Source of the DNA: Fibrobacterota bacterium
GTDB taxonomy: Bacteria; Fibrobacterota; Fibrobacteria; UBA11236
Assembly: GCA_947466585.1 (NCBI GenBank)
Contig: CANIEU010000006.1
Span: 1-64,000 of the forward strand
DNA length: 64,000 nucleotides
Direction: 5' to 3'
Below the pieces are notes generated by a model. The model worked only from the letters and a program-made list of their open reading frames with translations. It had not been told where the DNA came from and did not search any database. The position numbers and the translations under genes are program-made. Below are positions 43,748-52,335 of the stretch, one piece after another. How positions within the stretch are numbered: the stretch's first letter is position 1; each line of letters starts with the position of its first letter.

Positions 43748-45178
43748 ATGAACCTTGGATTGAATCCCGAACTCCGCCACCCGTCCCGCCCCGCGCTGTG
43801 GACGGAACTCCTGGATCAACTGCGGGATCGCATTCCGGAAACCGCCTACAATACCTGGTTCTCGCACCTGCATCTCGCAGAAACTTCTGCGCAAGGGTGG
43901 ACGATCGGCGTTCCCAATGCCTTCATGCTCGAGTACGTGGAGCACCACTACCGCGCTATCCTTGAAGAGGCCGCCCGCAAAGTGACGGGTGAATCGGTTG
44001 TGGTGGGTTTCGCCATCAGCACCACGCCCGCGCTGGACTTCGACACCTTCCATCCCGCCTCCGGCGAGGGAAACGGTGCGGATGCTGCGACCGCCTCGGG
44101 TTCCGCAACGGCGCACTCTATTAGCTCTACGAGCCACGCCGCCATCGTAGATGCCACCATCCCCCTGATGGCCCGTTATACCTTCGACGATTTTGTGATC
44201 GGCGAGTGCAACCAACTGGCCCACGCCGCCTGCATGGCCGTCGCCGAGGCTCCGGGCCGCAACAAATTCAACCCGCTGGTGCTGCATGGTGGCGCGGGCA
44301 TGGGCAAAACCCACCTGCTCCAGGCCATCGCCCATTTTTGCCGCGAGAACGATACTGCGCGCAAGATCGTGTACCGTACTTCCGAGGAATTCACACGCGA
44401 ATACATCGCCTTCGTTCAAAAGAACAAGGATTCGCGCGCGTTTTACAAGTCGTATCAAGATGCCGATCTACTTTTGATCGATGACATCCAGTTCCTTGCC
44501 GGCAAGCCGGGCACCCAAGACGAGTTCTTCAACATCTTCAGCGCGCTGCTTTCGTTCAATCGTCAGATCGTGATCACCTCCGACCGCCCCCCGGCGCAGA
44601 TCGAAGGCCTGCACGCCCGCCTGATTTCCCGTTTCGACACCGGCCTGCTCGCAGACTTGCAACCTCCCGGCCTCGAAACCCGCCTCGCCATTCTGCGTAA
44701 AAAGGCGGAGTCCGATGCGGAATCATGCATCGACGGCGAAGTGCTCGACTACGTGGCGCGCCACGTCACCTCGAACGTGCGCGAACTCGAAGGCACGCTC
44801 ATCAAGCTCTCGGCTTACGCCTGCTTCTCGGGCGCGCCGCTCACGGTAGGCATCGCCAAGCAAATCCTCGGCGACACCGTCCGTAACCGCGGCCGCCGTG
44901 TCACCCTGCGCGGCATCATCGATGCCACCGCCGCCGAGTTCGGCATTCCCGCCGCCCAATTGACCTCGCAAACGCGCCGTAAAAACGTCGCCGAGCCGCG
45001 CCATGTCGCCATGTTCCTGGCGCGTCAGCTCACCGACAACTCGCTGCACACCATCGGGCTGTCCTTCGGGCGCGACTATTCCACCGTGATCCACAGCGTC
45101 AAGCGCGCCGAGACCATGGTGGAAACCGATCCGGCTTTCGCCGCGCGCGTCGAGAGTTTGCGCCAGCGTCTCGGTTAA
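43748..45178 (+). CDS. dnaA: Chromosomal replication initiator DnaA
   Basis: The 476-residue protein has all DnaA parts: domain I (about 18-90, RIPETAYNTWFSHL), a low-complexity linker (about 100-135), the AAA+ domain with Walker A GGAGMGKTHLLQA (about 180) and Walker B DLLLIDDIQFL, arginine finger region SRFDTGL, and the domain IV helix-turn-helix AEPRHVAMFLARQL with GRDYSTVIHSVKR for DnaA boxes. dnaN, recF and gyrB do not follow; the Tol operon does. The start ATG 43748 gives the normal domain I. Confidence 0.95.
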   Translation: MNLGLNPELRHPSRPALWTELLDQLRDRIPETAYNTWFSHLHLAETSAQGWTIGVPNAFMLEYVEHHYRAILEEAARKVTGESVVVGFAISTTPALDFDTFHPASGEGNGADAATASGSATAHSISSTSHAAIVDATIPLMARYTFDDFVIGECNQLAHAACMAVAEAPGRNKFNPLVLHGGAGMGKTHLLQAIAHFCRENDTARKIVYRTSEEFTREYIAFVQKNKDSRAFYKSYQDADLLLIDDIQFLAGKPGTQDEFFNIFSALLSFNRQIVITSDRPPAQIEGLHARLISRFDTGLLADLQPPGLETRLAILRKKAESDAESCIDGEVLDYVARHVTSNVRELEGTLIKLSAYACFSGAPLTVGIAKQILGDTVRNRGRRVTLRGIIDATAAEFGIPAAQLTSQTRRKNVAEPRHVAMFLARQLTDNSLHTIGLSFGRDYSTVIHSVKRAETMVETDPAFAARVESLRQRLG

Positions 45179-45330
45179 TACCCGATCATCCTTTCCACCG
45201 CAGCATTTCTGGGCGTGCACCAAGGCACGCACCTAGGCGCACGTAATATCCGGGGCGCGTTGGTTTTTCACACTTAAATTTCGACCTTAATGGTTCGATA
45301 CGGGTTTTCAAACCCCGATCAGGAGCCGGC

Positions 45331-46041
45331 ATGCAAGAATCCGCCTTTCTCTCCATTCTCGCCAACTCTGGCCCGGTGACATGGGTCACCGTGGGGAGCA
45401 TGTTCCTGCTCTCCATCGGCGTCTGGACCATTCTGTTGCGCAAAGCCTCTTCAAATCGGCGGCAACTTCGCTCGCTCGTTAAGTGGGAAAAAGATCTCGG
45501 CAACACCCCGAGCCTGCAAGAATTCGCCCGGCTGGCGAAAATCCTTCCCGACTCCCCCATGAGCCGCGTGACCCGCGGCGTACTGCGCGAAATCGAAGGC
45601 ATGTCGCGGTACGTCTCCTACGATTCGTTGAACGCGCGCGGCCAACTGGTCACCGAAAGCATCGAGCGCACCGTCGATTCCGAAAAGGATCAAAACGAAC
45701 GGGGCATGACCTTCCTCGCCTTTTGCACGGCTACCGGCCCGTTGATCGGCCTGCTCGGTACGGTCTGGGGCATCATGGATACCTTCTTCGCCATCGGCCG
45801 CCATGGCTCGGCCGACATCACGGTGGTCGCGCCCGGCATCGCCGAAGCCCTGATGGCGGTGCTCGCGGGCCTGCTCGTGGCCATTCCCGCCTCGCTGGGC
45901 TACAACGCCTTCGCGGGCTTCAACCGCCGCGCCGAATCCTTCCTCTACAACTTCGGATCCGAAATGGTGAGTGCCTTCAAGCGCGCCGACCTCGTCGCCC
46001 TCGAAACCGCACAATCCTCCCAAGCCGCCGGGCAAGGTTAA
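45331..46041 (+). CDS. tolQ: TolQ-like proton channel subunit
   Basis: The 236-residue protein has three membrane helices (about 17-36, 130-150, 165-190) with GPLIGLLGTVWGIMDTF and IAEALMAVLAGLLVAIPA, the MotA/TolQ/ExbB channel motifs. With TolR it uses the proton gradient to drive TolA and keep the outer membrane attached during division. AGGAG precedes ATG 45331 at good spacing. First gene of the tol-pal operon. Confidence 0.93.
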   Translation: MQESAFLSILANSGPVTWVTVGSMFLLSIGVWTILLRKASSNRRQLRSLVKWEKDLGNTPSLQEFARLAKILPDSPMSRVTRGVLREIEGMSRYVSYDSLNARGQLVTESIERTVDSEKDQNERGMTFLAFCTATGPLIGLLGTVWGIMDTFFAIGRHGSADITVVAPGIAEALMAVLAGLLVAIPASLGYNAFAGFNRRAESFLYNFGSEMVSAFKRADLVALETAQSSQAAGQG

Positions 46042-46056
46042 CGGGAAGTATCGATC

Positions 46057-46485
46057 ATGCGCCGCCGCGAACCGCTCAAGGCCAACGCCGAGCTCAATCT
46101 CGTCAACATCATCGACGTGATCTTCGCCATTCTCGTGGTGTTCATGATCACGGCGCCGCTGACGACCCAAGGCGTCAAGGTCGAGCTCCCGCGCGCGCAA
46201 GCAGGCAGCCTCAGTGAAAAAAAAGCGCTTGAAATCACCATCACCCGCCAGCGTGAAATCCTAATCGACAACAACGCCTCGACCCTCCAGGACTTCGAGC
46301 GCGATTTTCACGCAGCCTTCAGCGGCGATCCCGAAACCGCCATCCTCATCAATAGCGACCGCACCGTTCCGTATGGTATCGTGATGGAGGTCGTCGCCGC
46401 GGTCAATCGCCAGGGCGGCAAGAAGCTGGGATTTTTGACCGACCCGCAATCCGCACAAGCTCCACAAGCTGCGGGGGGGCTCTGA
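46057..46485 (+). CDS. tolR: TolR-like protein
   Basis: The 142-residue ExbD/TolR protein has one N-terminal helix with the proton-path aspartate in NIIDVIFAILVVFMITAP (about residue 20) and a periplasmic domain ending in PYGIVMEVVAAVNRQGGKK, a typical TolR helix. It lies 15 bases after tolQ and works with it as the motor. Confidence 0.92.
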   Translation: MRRREPLKANAELNLVNIIDVIFAILVVFMITAPLTTQGVKVELPRAQAGSLSEKKALEITITRQREILIDNNASTLQDFERDFHAAFSGDPETAILINSDRTVPYGIVMEVVAAVNRQGGKKLGFLTDPQSAQAPQAAGGL

Positions 46486-46491
46486 AAGCCC

Positions 46492-47178
46492 ATGGGTTCC
46501 GACTTCGCGGCGGCAAGGCCGTCGGATCGCTGGTTGGTGATCGTCACGGTGGTGCATGGCGCCTTCTTGGTGGTTCTGTTCGGCTACGCACTCTTCGCCC
46601 CCAAGCCCAAACGGGTGGTGGCGGTGTTCGAACTGGTCTCTGCGGAACGCCCGAAGCTGCGGCCTTTGGCTCCCAAGGATCCGGAACCGCCGGTAGAAAA
46701 GCCTCCCGAACCGACTCGCGCTCCCGAAGCTCCGGCACTCACTTCGAAACCCAAAAATCCGGTCTCTGCTTCCAAGCCGGAACCCAAGGTGACCCGTCCC
46801 GCGCCTCCGGATCCGACCTTGCCCGTGAAGGAAGTTCCGCAAGAAAATTCCAACAACAATCCCGTGCAGGTCAGCAACGCCCCCGCCGATCCGCGTCTTG
46901 CATCTTGGGCCGGTCGGGTGAAACGGCTCGTCGAACCGAAATGGAATCCACCATCGGGTGTCGGTGCAGAAAACGGGGCCAAAACAGTGATCAGCTTCGA
47001 AGTCCAGCGCGACGGGAACATCGAAAACGTGACGGTGAAGCAAAGTTCGGGAACCCAGTTGCTCGACGATTTGGCCAAACGCACTATTCAAAGGTTGGAG
47101 CGCGTGGCACCCATTCCCGAGAGTTTCCCAGGCGATCTATTGAAAGTCAGCTATGAGTTCATTTACAACGGCGATTAA
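46492..47178 (+). CDS. tolA: TolA-like envelope-spanning protein
   Basis: The 228-residue protein has an N-terminal helix (about 15-35), a proline/lysine-rich spacer (about 55-125) and a C-terminal TonB/TolA domain (RDGNIENVTVKQSSGTQLLD). It links the inner-membrane motor to TolB and Pal. By domain alone TonB is possible, but its place between tolR and tolB decides for TolA. Its end overlaps tolB by 26 bases. Confidence 0.85.
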   Translation: MGSDFAAARPSDRWLVIVTVVHGAFLVVLFGYALFAPKPKRVVAVFELVSAERPKLRPLAPKDPEPPVEKPPEPTRAPEAPALTSKPKNPVSASKPEPKVTRPAPPDPTLPVKEVPQENSNNNPVQVSNAPADPRLASWAGRVKRLVEPKWNPPSGVGAENGAKTVISFEVQRDGNIENVTVKQSSGTQLLDDLAKRTIQRLERVAPIPESFPGDLLKVSYEFIYNGD

Positions 47179-48457
47179 GAAGACCCGGATCGGGGGCCTG
47201 TCGCTGGCACTCCTTCTGATCGGGACGCTGCGCGGAGGCGCGCCTGCGCAAGACGTGGTCATCACCTCGGAGCAGCGCGGAACCGAGATGATCGCGCTCG
47301 GCCAACTCGATTTCACCTGCTCCAAAGGCAACCCAAAATCTCTCACGCTCACCCCCGGCGAAATCCTCGGCGGCGATCTCGATTTCAGCGGGCGTTTCCG
47401 CATCGTGCGCGCGCCCACGTTGACGCCTGCGGCCAAGGCGCTGTTCGCTCAGGAGGGTGCTCTCGCCTACCTGCGCGGTGATTACACGCTCGAGAACGAC
47501 CGTTATGCGTTGCAAACCGAGCTCGTAGATCTCGAAAGCGGCGAAATCATTTTGCGCAAAAAATTCACCGGCCCCCGCGACGAGATCCGCCGCGCCGCCC
47601 ACCAATTCGCCGATGAAATGGTGTATCAGCTGTTCGGCGAAAAAGGGTTCGCGCTCAGCCGCATCGCCTATGTGAACCGCAGAGCGAATGGAAACGGGGG
47701 CTCCAAGGAAATCTGGGTGATGGACTACGATGGCGGCGATCCGCACGCGGTCACGCGCAACGGCAGCATCAACCTGAGCCCGGTTTTCGCGGGCACCCGC
47801 GACCGATTGATCTACACCAGTTACGCGCTCGGCAGTCCGCAGTTCTACCTCACCGATCCCGACCATCCCTCGCCCCAGCTCGCCTTCGGCGCCCGCGGCA
47901 TGAGCAGCGCGCCCGCATGGAACCGCCACGATCAGGAACTGGCCTACGCTTCCACAGAAGATGGCAACAGCGAGATTTATCGCCGCGCGCTCGGTGCCGG
48001 CAACAAGGGCGAGCGCCTCACCTTTTCAGGAAGCATCGAAACCTCGCCAAGCTGGTCTCCCAACGGGCAGGAACTCGTCTTCATATCGGACCGCTCCGGC
48101 AACCCCATGCTGTACGTGATGGACCGCGACGGCTCCAACACCCGCCGCATCACCTACGACTTCCCCTACTGCGGCTCGCCGGCATGGTCTCCTAAAGGCG
48201 ATCGCATCGCGTTTTCCGTGCTCGACGAGGGCAACAACTTCTCGATCTACACCGTCGCCCCCGATGGGAGCGACCCCCAGCGGGTAGCCACCGGAGGCAG
48301 CAATGAAAGCCCCGCGTGGAGCCCGGACGGACGATTTTTGGCATTCAGTTCGACCCGGTCTGGCACCGCCGAGATTTATGTGATGCGCGCGGACGGAGGC
48401 AACCTGCGTCGCCTGACCTGGTCGGGCGGAAACACCATGCCCTCATGGTCCGAATAA
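47153..48457 (+). CDS. tolB: TolB periplasmic beta-propeller
   Basis: The 434-residue protein has a signal peptide (GGLSLALLLIGTLRGGAPAQ), an N-terminal alpha/beta domain (about 35-170) and a six-bladed WD40-like propeller with repeats such as ETSPSWSPNGQELVFISDRS and ESPAWSPDGRFLAFSSTRSG. TolB binds Pal and TolA. The ATG lies inside the end of tolA, which suggests coupled translation. Confidence 0.95.
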   Translation: MSSFTTAIKKTRIGGLSLALLLIGTLRGGAPAQDVVITSEQRGTEMIALGQLDFTCSKGNPKSLTLTPGEILGGDLDFSGRFRIVRAPTLTPAAKALFAQEGALAYLRGDYTLENDRYALQTELVDLESGEIILRKKFTGPRDEIRRAAHQFADEMVYQLFGEKGFALSRIAYVNRRANGNGGSKEIWVMDYDGGDPHAVTRNGSINLSPVFAGTRDRLIYTSYALGSPQFYLTDPDHPSPQLAFGARGMSSAPAWNRHDQELAYASTEDGNSEIYRRALGAGNKGERLTFSGSIETSPSWSPNGQELVFISDRSGNPMLYVMDRDGSNTRRITYDFPYCGSPAWSPKGDRIAFSVLDEGNNFSIYTVAPDGSDPQRVATGGSNESPAWSPDGRFLAFSSTRSGTAEIYVMRADGGNLRRLTWSGGNTMPSWSE

Positions 48458-48497
48458 TTCATGGATAATCCGGGGTGTAACAGCGATCTGCGCAATT

Positions 48498-48544
48498 TTG
48501 ACACAGAATTGCTTTTGACCGCCTCCCTCCTTATTTGGTAACTT
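48498..48544 (+). promoter_or_regulatory. Possible promoter(s) before pal
   Basis: The 163-base gap before pal holds TTGACA at 48498 and TTGACC at 48515; the second is 18 bases from TAACTT (48539-48544). This would let pal be made above the level of the rest of the operon. Match to consensus is partial. Confidence 0.3.
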
Positions 48545-48620
48545 CTGAATTACTGCCTTTTTCCGTTGAATCCGGATTGAGGCAACATCTTTCCATTTTC
48601 TTCTGATTCAGGAGTACCGC

Positions 48621-49163
48621 ATGAAAAACAAACTATGGCTCGTTTCCGTCCTCGTCGGCGCAGCCCTGTTCGCCGGTTGTTCGAAGCGCCCGCCTCCGCC
48701 TCCGCCGTCGGAACCGACTCCGCCCGCCGTGGAAGCCCCCAAGGCTGAGCCGACCCCGGCACCCGTTGTCGAAGCGCCCAAGGTCGACACGACCGCGGAA
48801 CACCTCGCCCGCGTCAAGGGTCTCATCGCACAGGCCGTCAAAACGATTTACTTCGCCTATGATCAAAGCTCGCTCAGCACCGAGGGCAAGGCCACCGCCG
48901 AAGCCATCGCCAAGCTGCTCCAAGACGCTCCCGGTATGACCTTGCGTATCGAAGGCCATTCGGACGAACGCGGCACGAACGAGTACAACCTCGCGCTCGG
49001 CGAACGCCGCGCTCAGGCTGTGCAGCAATATCTCGTCAGCTACGGCGTTGAGGCTTCGCGCCTCACGGTTCTCAGCTACGGTGAAGAAAAGCCCGCTTCG
49101 GACGGCAAGGATGAATCTTCCTGGTCGCTCAATCGTCGCGTGGAATTCACCCCCTCGTTCTAA
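48621..49163 (+). CDS. pal: Peptidoglycan-associated lipoprotein Pal
   Basis: The 180-residue lipoprotein has the lipobox LFAGC (Cys21), a proline/alanine-rich linker (about 24-60) and an OmpA-like domain with IYFAYDQSSLSTEG and LRIEGHSDERGTNEYNLALG, which binds diaminopimelate in peptidoglycan. It anchors the outer membrane and is the partner of TolB. AGGAG precedes the ATG. Confidence 0.95.
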   Translation: MKNKLWLVSVLVGAALFAGCSKRPPPPPPSEPTPPAVEAPKAEPTPAPVVEAPKVDTTAEHLARVKGLIAQAVKTIYFAYDQSSLSTEGKATAEAIAKLLQDAPGMTLRIEGHSDERGTNEYNLALGERRAQAVQQYLVSYGVEASRLTVLSYGEEKPASDGKDESSWSLNRRVEFTPSF

Positions 49164-49169
49164 GTGCGG

Positions 49170-49979
49170 ATGAACCCCACGGGTTTGCAAAGGACGGCCC
49201 TCCCGGCAACGGGAAGGCTGTCCTTTTTGTTTGGAACCGTGTCGCTGATCCTCGGCGCGGGTTTGAGCGGTTGTTCCCAAATGACCGTTTTGCGCACTCA
49301 CGAATTGCGGAAGGTTGAAACCGAAGTCCAGGAATCCCGCAAGGAAATCGCGGGACTCCAAAAATCGGTGGACGACCTGAACCTGCAACAAGGCGGCAGC
49401 ACCAACAAGATGCGCGCGGATCTTACCTCGCTGCTCACCGACCTGCAGGGCCAGATCAGCCAGCTGCATTCCGAGATCGACGAGACGCAGCATCGGCTCT
49501 CCCAGCTCAATCAGAAACTCGACAAGCTCGATCAGCGCAAGGTGATGCCCGTTGCGGCCGATACCAGCGGGGGTAAAAACACCCCTGCGACGGTCAAGGT
49601 GGTTCCCGGCCTCGATCTGGAGCATTTGTTCGGACAGGCGCGCGAAGATTACATCCGCGGCCGGTACGACCTGGCTTACCAAGGCTTCAAATCGCTTTAC
49701 GAGAAAACCGATGCGGGCGCCTGGCGCGAACAATCCCTTTACTGGATGGCCGAATGCCTGTTGCGGGGCGAGAAACCCGATCGCGCGCTCGAACTGTTCC
49801 AGCGCGTTTCCACCGAGTTTCCGGATGGTTCGCAACGCTGCGCCGCCCGTCTCAAGGTCGGCTTGATGTACGACCAGAAGCAGGACATCGTCCATCGTAA
49901 CGAGGCCTTGAACCAGTTGATCACCGATTGTCCGCAGACCAACGAAGCCGCGCGGGCTAAAGAGATTCTAAAGCCTTAA
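49170..49979 (+). CDS. cpoB: CpoB/YbgF-like Tol-Pal accessory protein (lipoprotein)
   Basis: The 269-residue protein has a coiled coil (about 35-125, with SQLHSEIDETQHRLSQLNQK) and C-terminal TPR repeats (about 150-265, GRYDLAYQGFKSLYEK), the CpoB layout. Unlike E. coli CpoB, which is soluble, this one has a lipobox (AGLSGC) and should be membrane-anchored. CpoB coordinates wall synthesis with Tol constriction. GTG 49164 is an alternative start, two codons earlier. Confidence 0.87.
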   Translation: MNPTGLQRTALPATGRLSFLFGTVSLILGAGLSGCSQMTVLRTHELRKVETEVQESRKEIAGLQKSVDDLNLQQGGSTNKMRADLTSLLTDLQGQISQLHSEIDETQHRLSQLNQKLDKLDQRKVMPVAADTSGGKNTPATVKVVPGLDLEHLFGQAREDYIRGRYDLAYQGFKSLYEKTDAGAWREQSLYWMAECLLRGEKPDRALELFQRVSTEFPDGSQRCAARLKVGLMYDQKQDIVHRNEALNQLITDCPQTNEAARAKEILKP

Positions 49980-50177
49980 CGGGTTAACCCGTTAACGACG
50001 CGGCGCCGCCGACAGGCAGGTACCCTGGTTCCCGAGGGACCCCGAAAAAGGGGTGGCCCGGGAAGTTCTCGCCCCCCCACTCTCCGTCCTTTTCCACCGT
50101 CGCACTTTGAAACTGGAATTTAAGGGCTCGAGCCGCCCTCCCCTCGCAGAATTTGGACGGCGACTTACCTTTCGGGC

Positions 50178-51395
50178 ATGTCACCCGACCATTCGACCCA
50201 ACCGAATTTCGCCATGCGACTGATCGCCGGACGCGCCTTTCTCATTGTGCGCATGTTGCTGTTTACGGCGACCTTGGCGTGCTTGTATCTGAACCGGAAC
50301 GTGTGGGCTTCCGCCTTTTTGCTGGGTTCGTTGTTTGTGGGCGTATGGGGTCCCCTCAAGGTGGATCACGAGGACATCGAACAGCCGGCGGCGTTGTTCT
50401 GGATGAAGCTCGGTGACAAGCTGCTCGTGAATCTTCTCTTTCTCGCACTCTTTCTACGTCTGTTCTGGGCGCCCGGCCGCGATGCGCCCATCATTTTGTG
50501 GGCCGGTTTGATGATACTGACCTTCCGCAACGTCTTTTACCTGATCTTTTCGGTGAGCCTGCTGAAGGAGCACCGTGTGCTGCCGCTCAACACGTTCTGG
50601 GGCAAAGCCACCAACGTGGCGCTCATCGTAACCTTGGTGCTATATACGCTCGACACGACGCCGCTCTTTCACGGAGGCGAGGCGATCCACTTCGCGCGTA
50701 TTTCCATGGTGATCAGTATTCTGTTGATGATCTCCACGGGCATCGGATACCTGTATTTCTATTACCGCGACGAGGCTTCACGCAAACCCATTTCATTGGC
50801 CACCCAGGTCACCTTCAGCCGCATCCTGCTGGCGCCGGTGTTCGTGTGGGTGTTCTTTTACGACAGCGATCTCGTCTATCAAAACAACCATCTGATTTTC
50901 AAGATCATGGCCGCTCTTCTGGCGATTTTCTTCGTGGTGAGCGACGGGCTCGACGGCTACCTCGCACGCAAACGCGGCGAGGTGAGCCAACTGGGGAAAT
51001 ACCTCGATCCTTATTCGGACAAGATCTCCAACATGATCATCTTTCTGTGCTTTTTGGCCTCGGGCTATGCGACGGTGTGGATGGTGGCGGTGATCTTCTT
51101 CCGTGAATCCACGGTCGAAACGTTGCGCACACTGGCGGCCGCGTCGGGCGTGACCATCGATGCGCGCCGCAGCGGAAAATGGAAGACGGCTTTGCAAGGC
51201 ACGGCGGTGATTGCGATTCTGGTGCTCGAAATCGCGGATACCCTGGTCCAGCGTTATAACCCGGGCCTGCCCTACTGGTCGCAGATCTGGAGTTACACGC
51301 CGCACGCCTTGATGGGTGCCGTGGCCGTGATGACCTTACTCTCGGGCATTGATTACTTCACCGGCAACCGGAAGGTGCTGGAGCAGTATTTTTAA
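50178..51395 (+). CDS. CDP-alcohol phosphatidyltransferase with a degenerate N-terminal half
   Basis: The 405-residue membrane protein has the full catalytic motif DGLDGYLARKRGEVSQLGKY followed by D-PYSD (the D-G-x2-A-R-x8-G-x3-D-x3-D pattern) near residues 255-280, so the C-terminal half should transfer a phosphatidyl group from CDP-diacylglycerol, possibly to glycerol-3-phosphate as in PgsA. The N-terminal half (about 15-175) has the same helix plan (WMKLGDKLLVNLLFLALFLR compared with DKISNMIIFLCFLASG) but lacks the motif. Typical PgsA is about 190 residues. Confidence 0.82.
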   Translation: MSPDHSTQPNFAMRLIAGRAFLIVRMLLFTATLACLYLNRNVWASAFLLGSLFVGVWGPLKVDHEDIEQPAALFWMKLGDKLLVNLLFLALFLRLFWAPGRDAPIILWAGLMILTFRNVFYLIFSVSLLKEHRVLPLNTFWGKATNVALIVTLVLYTLDTTPLFHGGEAIHFARISMVISILLMISTGIGYLYFYYRDEASRKPISLATQVTFSRILLAPVFVWVFFYDSDLVYQNNHLIFKIMAALLAIFFVVSDGLDGYLARKRGEVSQLGKYLDPYSDKISNMIIFLCFLASGYATVWMVAVIFFRESTVETLRTLAAASGVTIDARRSGKWKTALQGTAVIAILVLEIADTLVQRYNPGLPYWSQIWSYTPHALMGAVAVMTLLSGIDYFTGNRKVLEQYF

Positions 51396-51404
51396 GAGGT
51401 GAAC

Positions 51405-51484
51405 CGTTCACAGTTCACGGTTTACAGTAAACTTCTGAAAAACAAGAACACCTTACTGTCTACTGATTACTGTACACTGTCGAC
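51405..51484. repeat. Inverted heptamer element E
   Basis: Left arm (51405-51432): GTTCACA, GTTCACG, GTTTACA, GTAAACT. Right arm (51453-51484): TTACTGT, CTACTGA, TTACTGT, ACACTGT. It lies between convergent genes; the right arm encodes the last residues and TAA stop of the transglutaminase-like gene. Confidence 0.65.
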
Positions 51485-52327
51485 TAAGCTCTCTCCCGTT
51501 TCCACCGTCAATTCGATCGACATTTCCGACCGGGCGAAGCCATTGAATCCGCCGGTCAAAGGGGCGGCGTCGGCGGGTTCGGCCGCCGCGGCAACGGAAA
51601 TATGCTCTTCGCCGGCAAGCCCACCGCGGGTGGAATCGTAGGGCAACCACCCGGCGCCCGGCAACAGAACTTCGGCCCAGGCATGCATATGCTGGCGTTC
51701 TCCCGGCGCAGCCGGCAGGTAGCCGCTGACGAAGCGGGCGGCAATTCCCTGAAAACGGCAACAGGCCACGAAGAGCACTGCAAAATCGCGGCACGACCCA
51801 TGGCCGTCGCGCAAGGTGGTTTCGGGATCGAGCGGCGCTCCGGTGAGACGCGACACGTCGCGCAAGATGCCGTACATGCGCGCCGCGAGCGCCTCGAGAA
51901 ACTTCAGCGTGTCGGGTCCGGTCTCGGCGGCCAGGGCAGCGGCGAAGGCGGGCACGTCGGTGCCGAGCGCATCGGTGCGCAACCACGCGGCCATCTGGGT
52001 TTCCAGATAACCATGGTCGGAATAATCGATTGGAAAGCGCGCACCGCGTTGGTCCAACACCGGCAGAAAGCGGTGCGTGGTTTCACCCGTGCTCTCCATG
52101 GCGATGCGGAATTCCTGCGCCGAGCCCTCGAAGGAGACGAAGGTCACGGGATTTCCCTCGGCATCCAGAATGGTCTGGGTTTGCCGCGCGCGCGGGTAGA
52201 GCGAAAGCCGGAAACCGTCGAGCCGCAGACACGCATCGGCGCGCGGCTGCATGCGGAAGGTATGCGGGCCGAGCGCGACGGGCTGATCGTAACGGTAGGT
52301 GGTAGTATGCCGGATCCGAAAGCGCAT
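51467..52327 (-). CDS. Transglutaminase-like cysteine protease domain protein
   Basis: The 286-residue protein has an N-terminal beta domain (RIRHTTTYRYDQPVALGPH, the usual start of the family) and a transglutaminase-like domain with the catalytic triad in GSCRDFAVL (Cys), HMHAWAEVLL (His) and PYDST (Asp). In this known gene cluster it accompanies the Anbu peptidase, alpha-E protein and ATP-grasp enzyme, thought to make and remove a peptide tag or metabolite. Its end lies inside heptamer element E. Confidence 0.9.
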   Translation of the reverse strand: MRFRIRHTTTYRYDQPVALGPHTFRMQPRADACLRLDGFRLSLYPRARQTQTILDAEGNPVTFVSFEGSAQEFRIAMESTGETTHRFLPVLDQRGARFPIDYSDHGYLETQMAAWLRTDALGTDVPAFAAALAAETGPDTLKFLEALAARMYGILRDVSRLTGAPLDPETTLRDGHGSCRDFAVLFVACCRFQGIAARFVSGYLPAAPGERQHMHAWAEVLLPGAGWLPYDSTRGGLAGEEHISVAAAAEPADAAPLTGGFNGFARSEMSIELTVETGESLVDSVQ

Positions 52328-52335
52328 GGGCGCTC

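Noticed and set aside
48633-49895. 420-codon ORF opposite pal and cpoB
   Set aside because: Spans the pal/cpoB boundary in antisense; both + strand genes have clear lipoboxes and domains.
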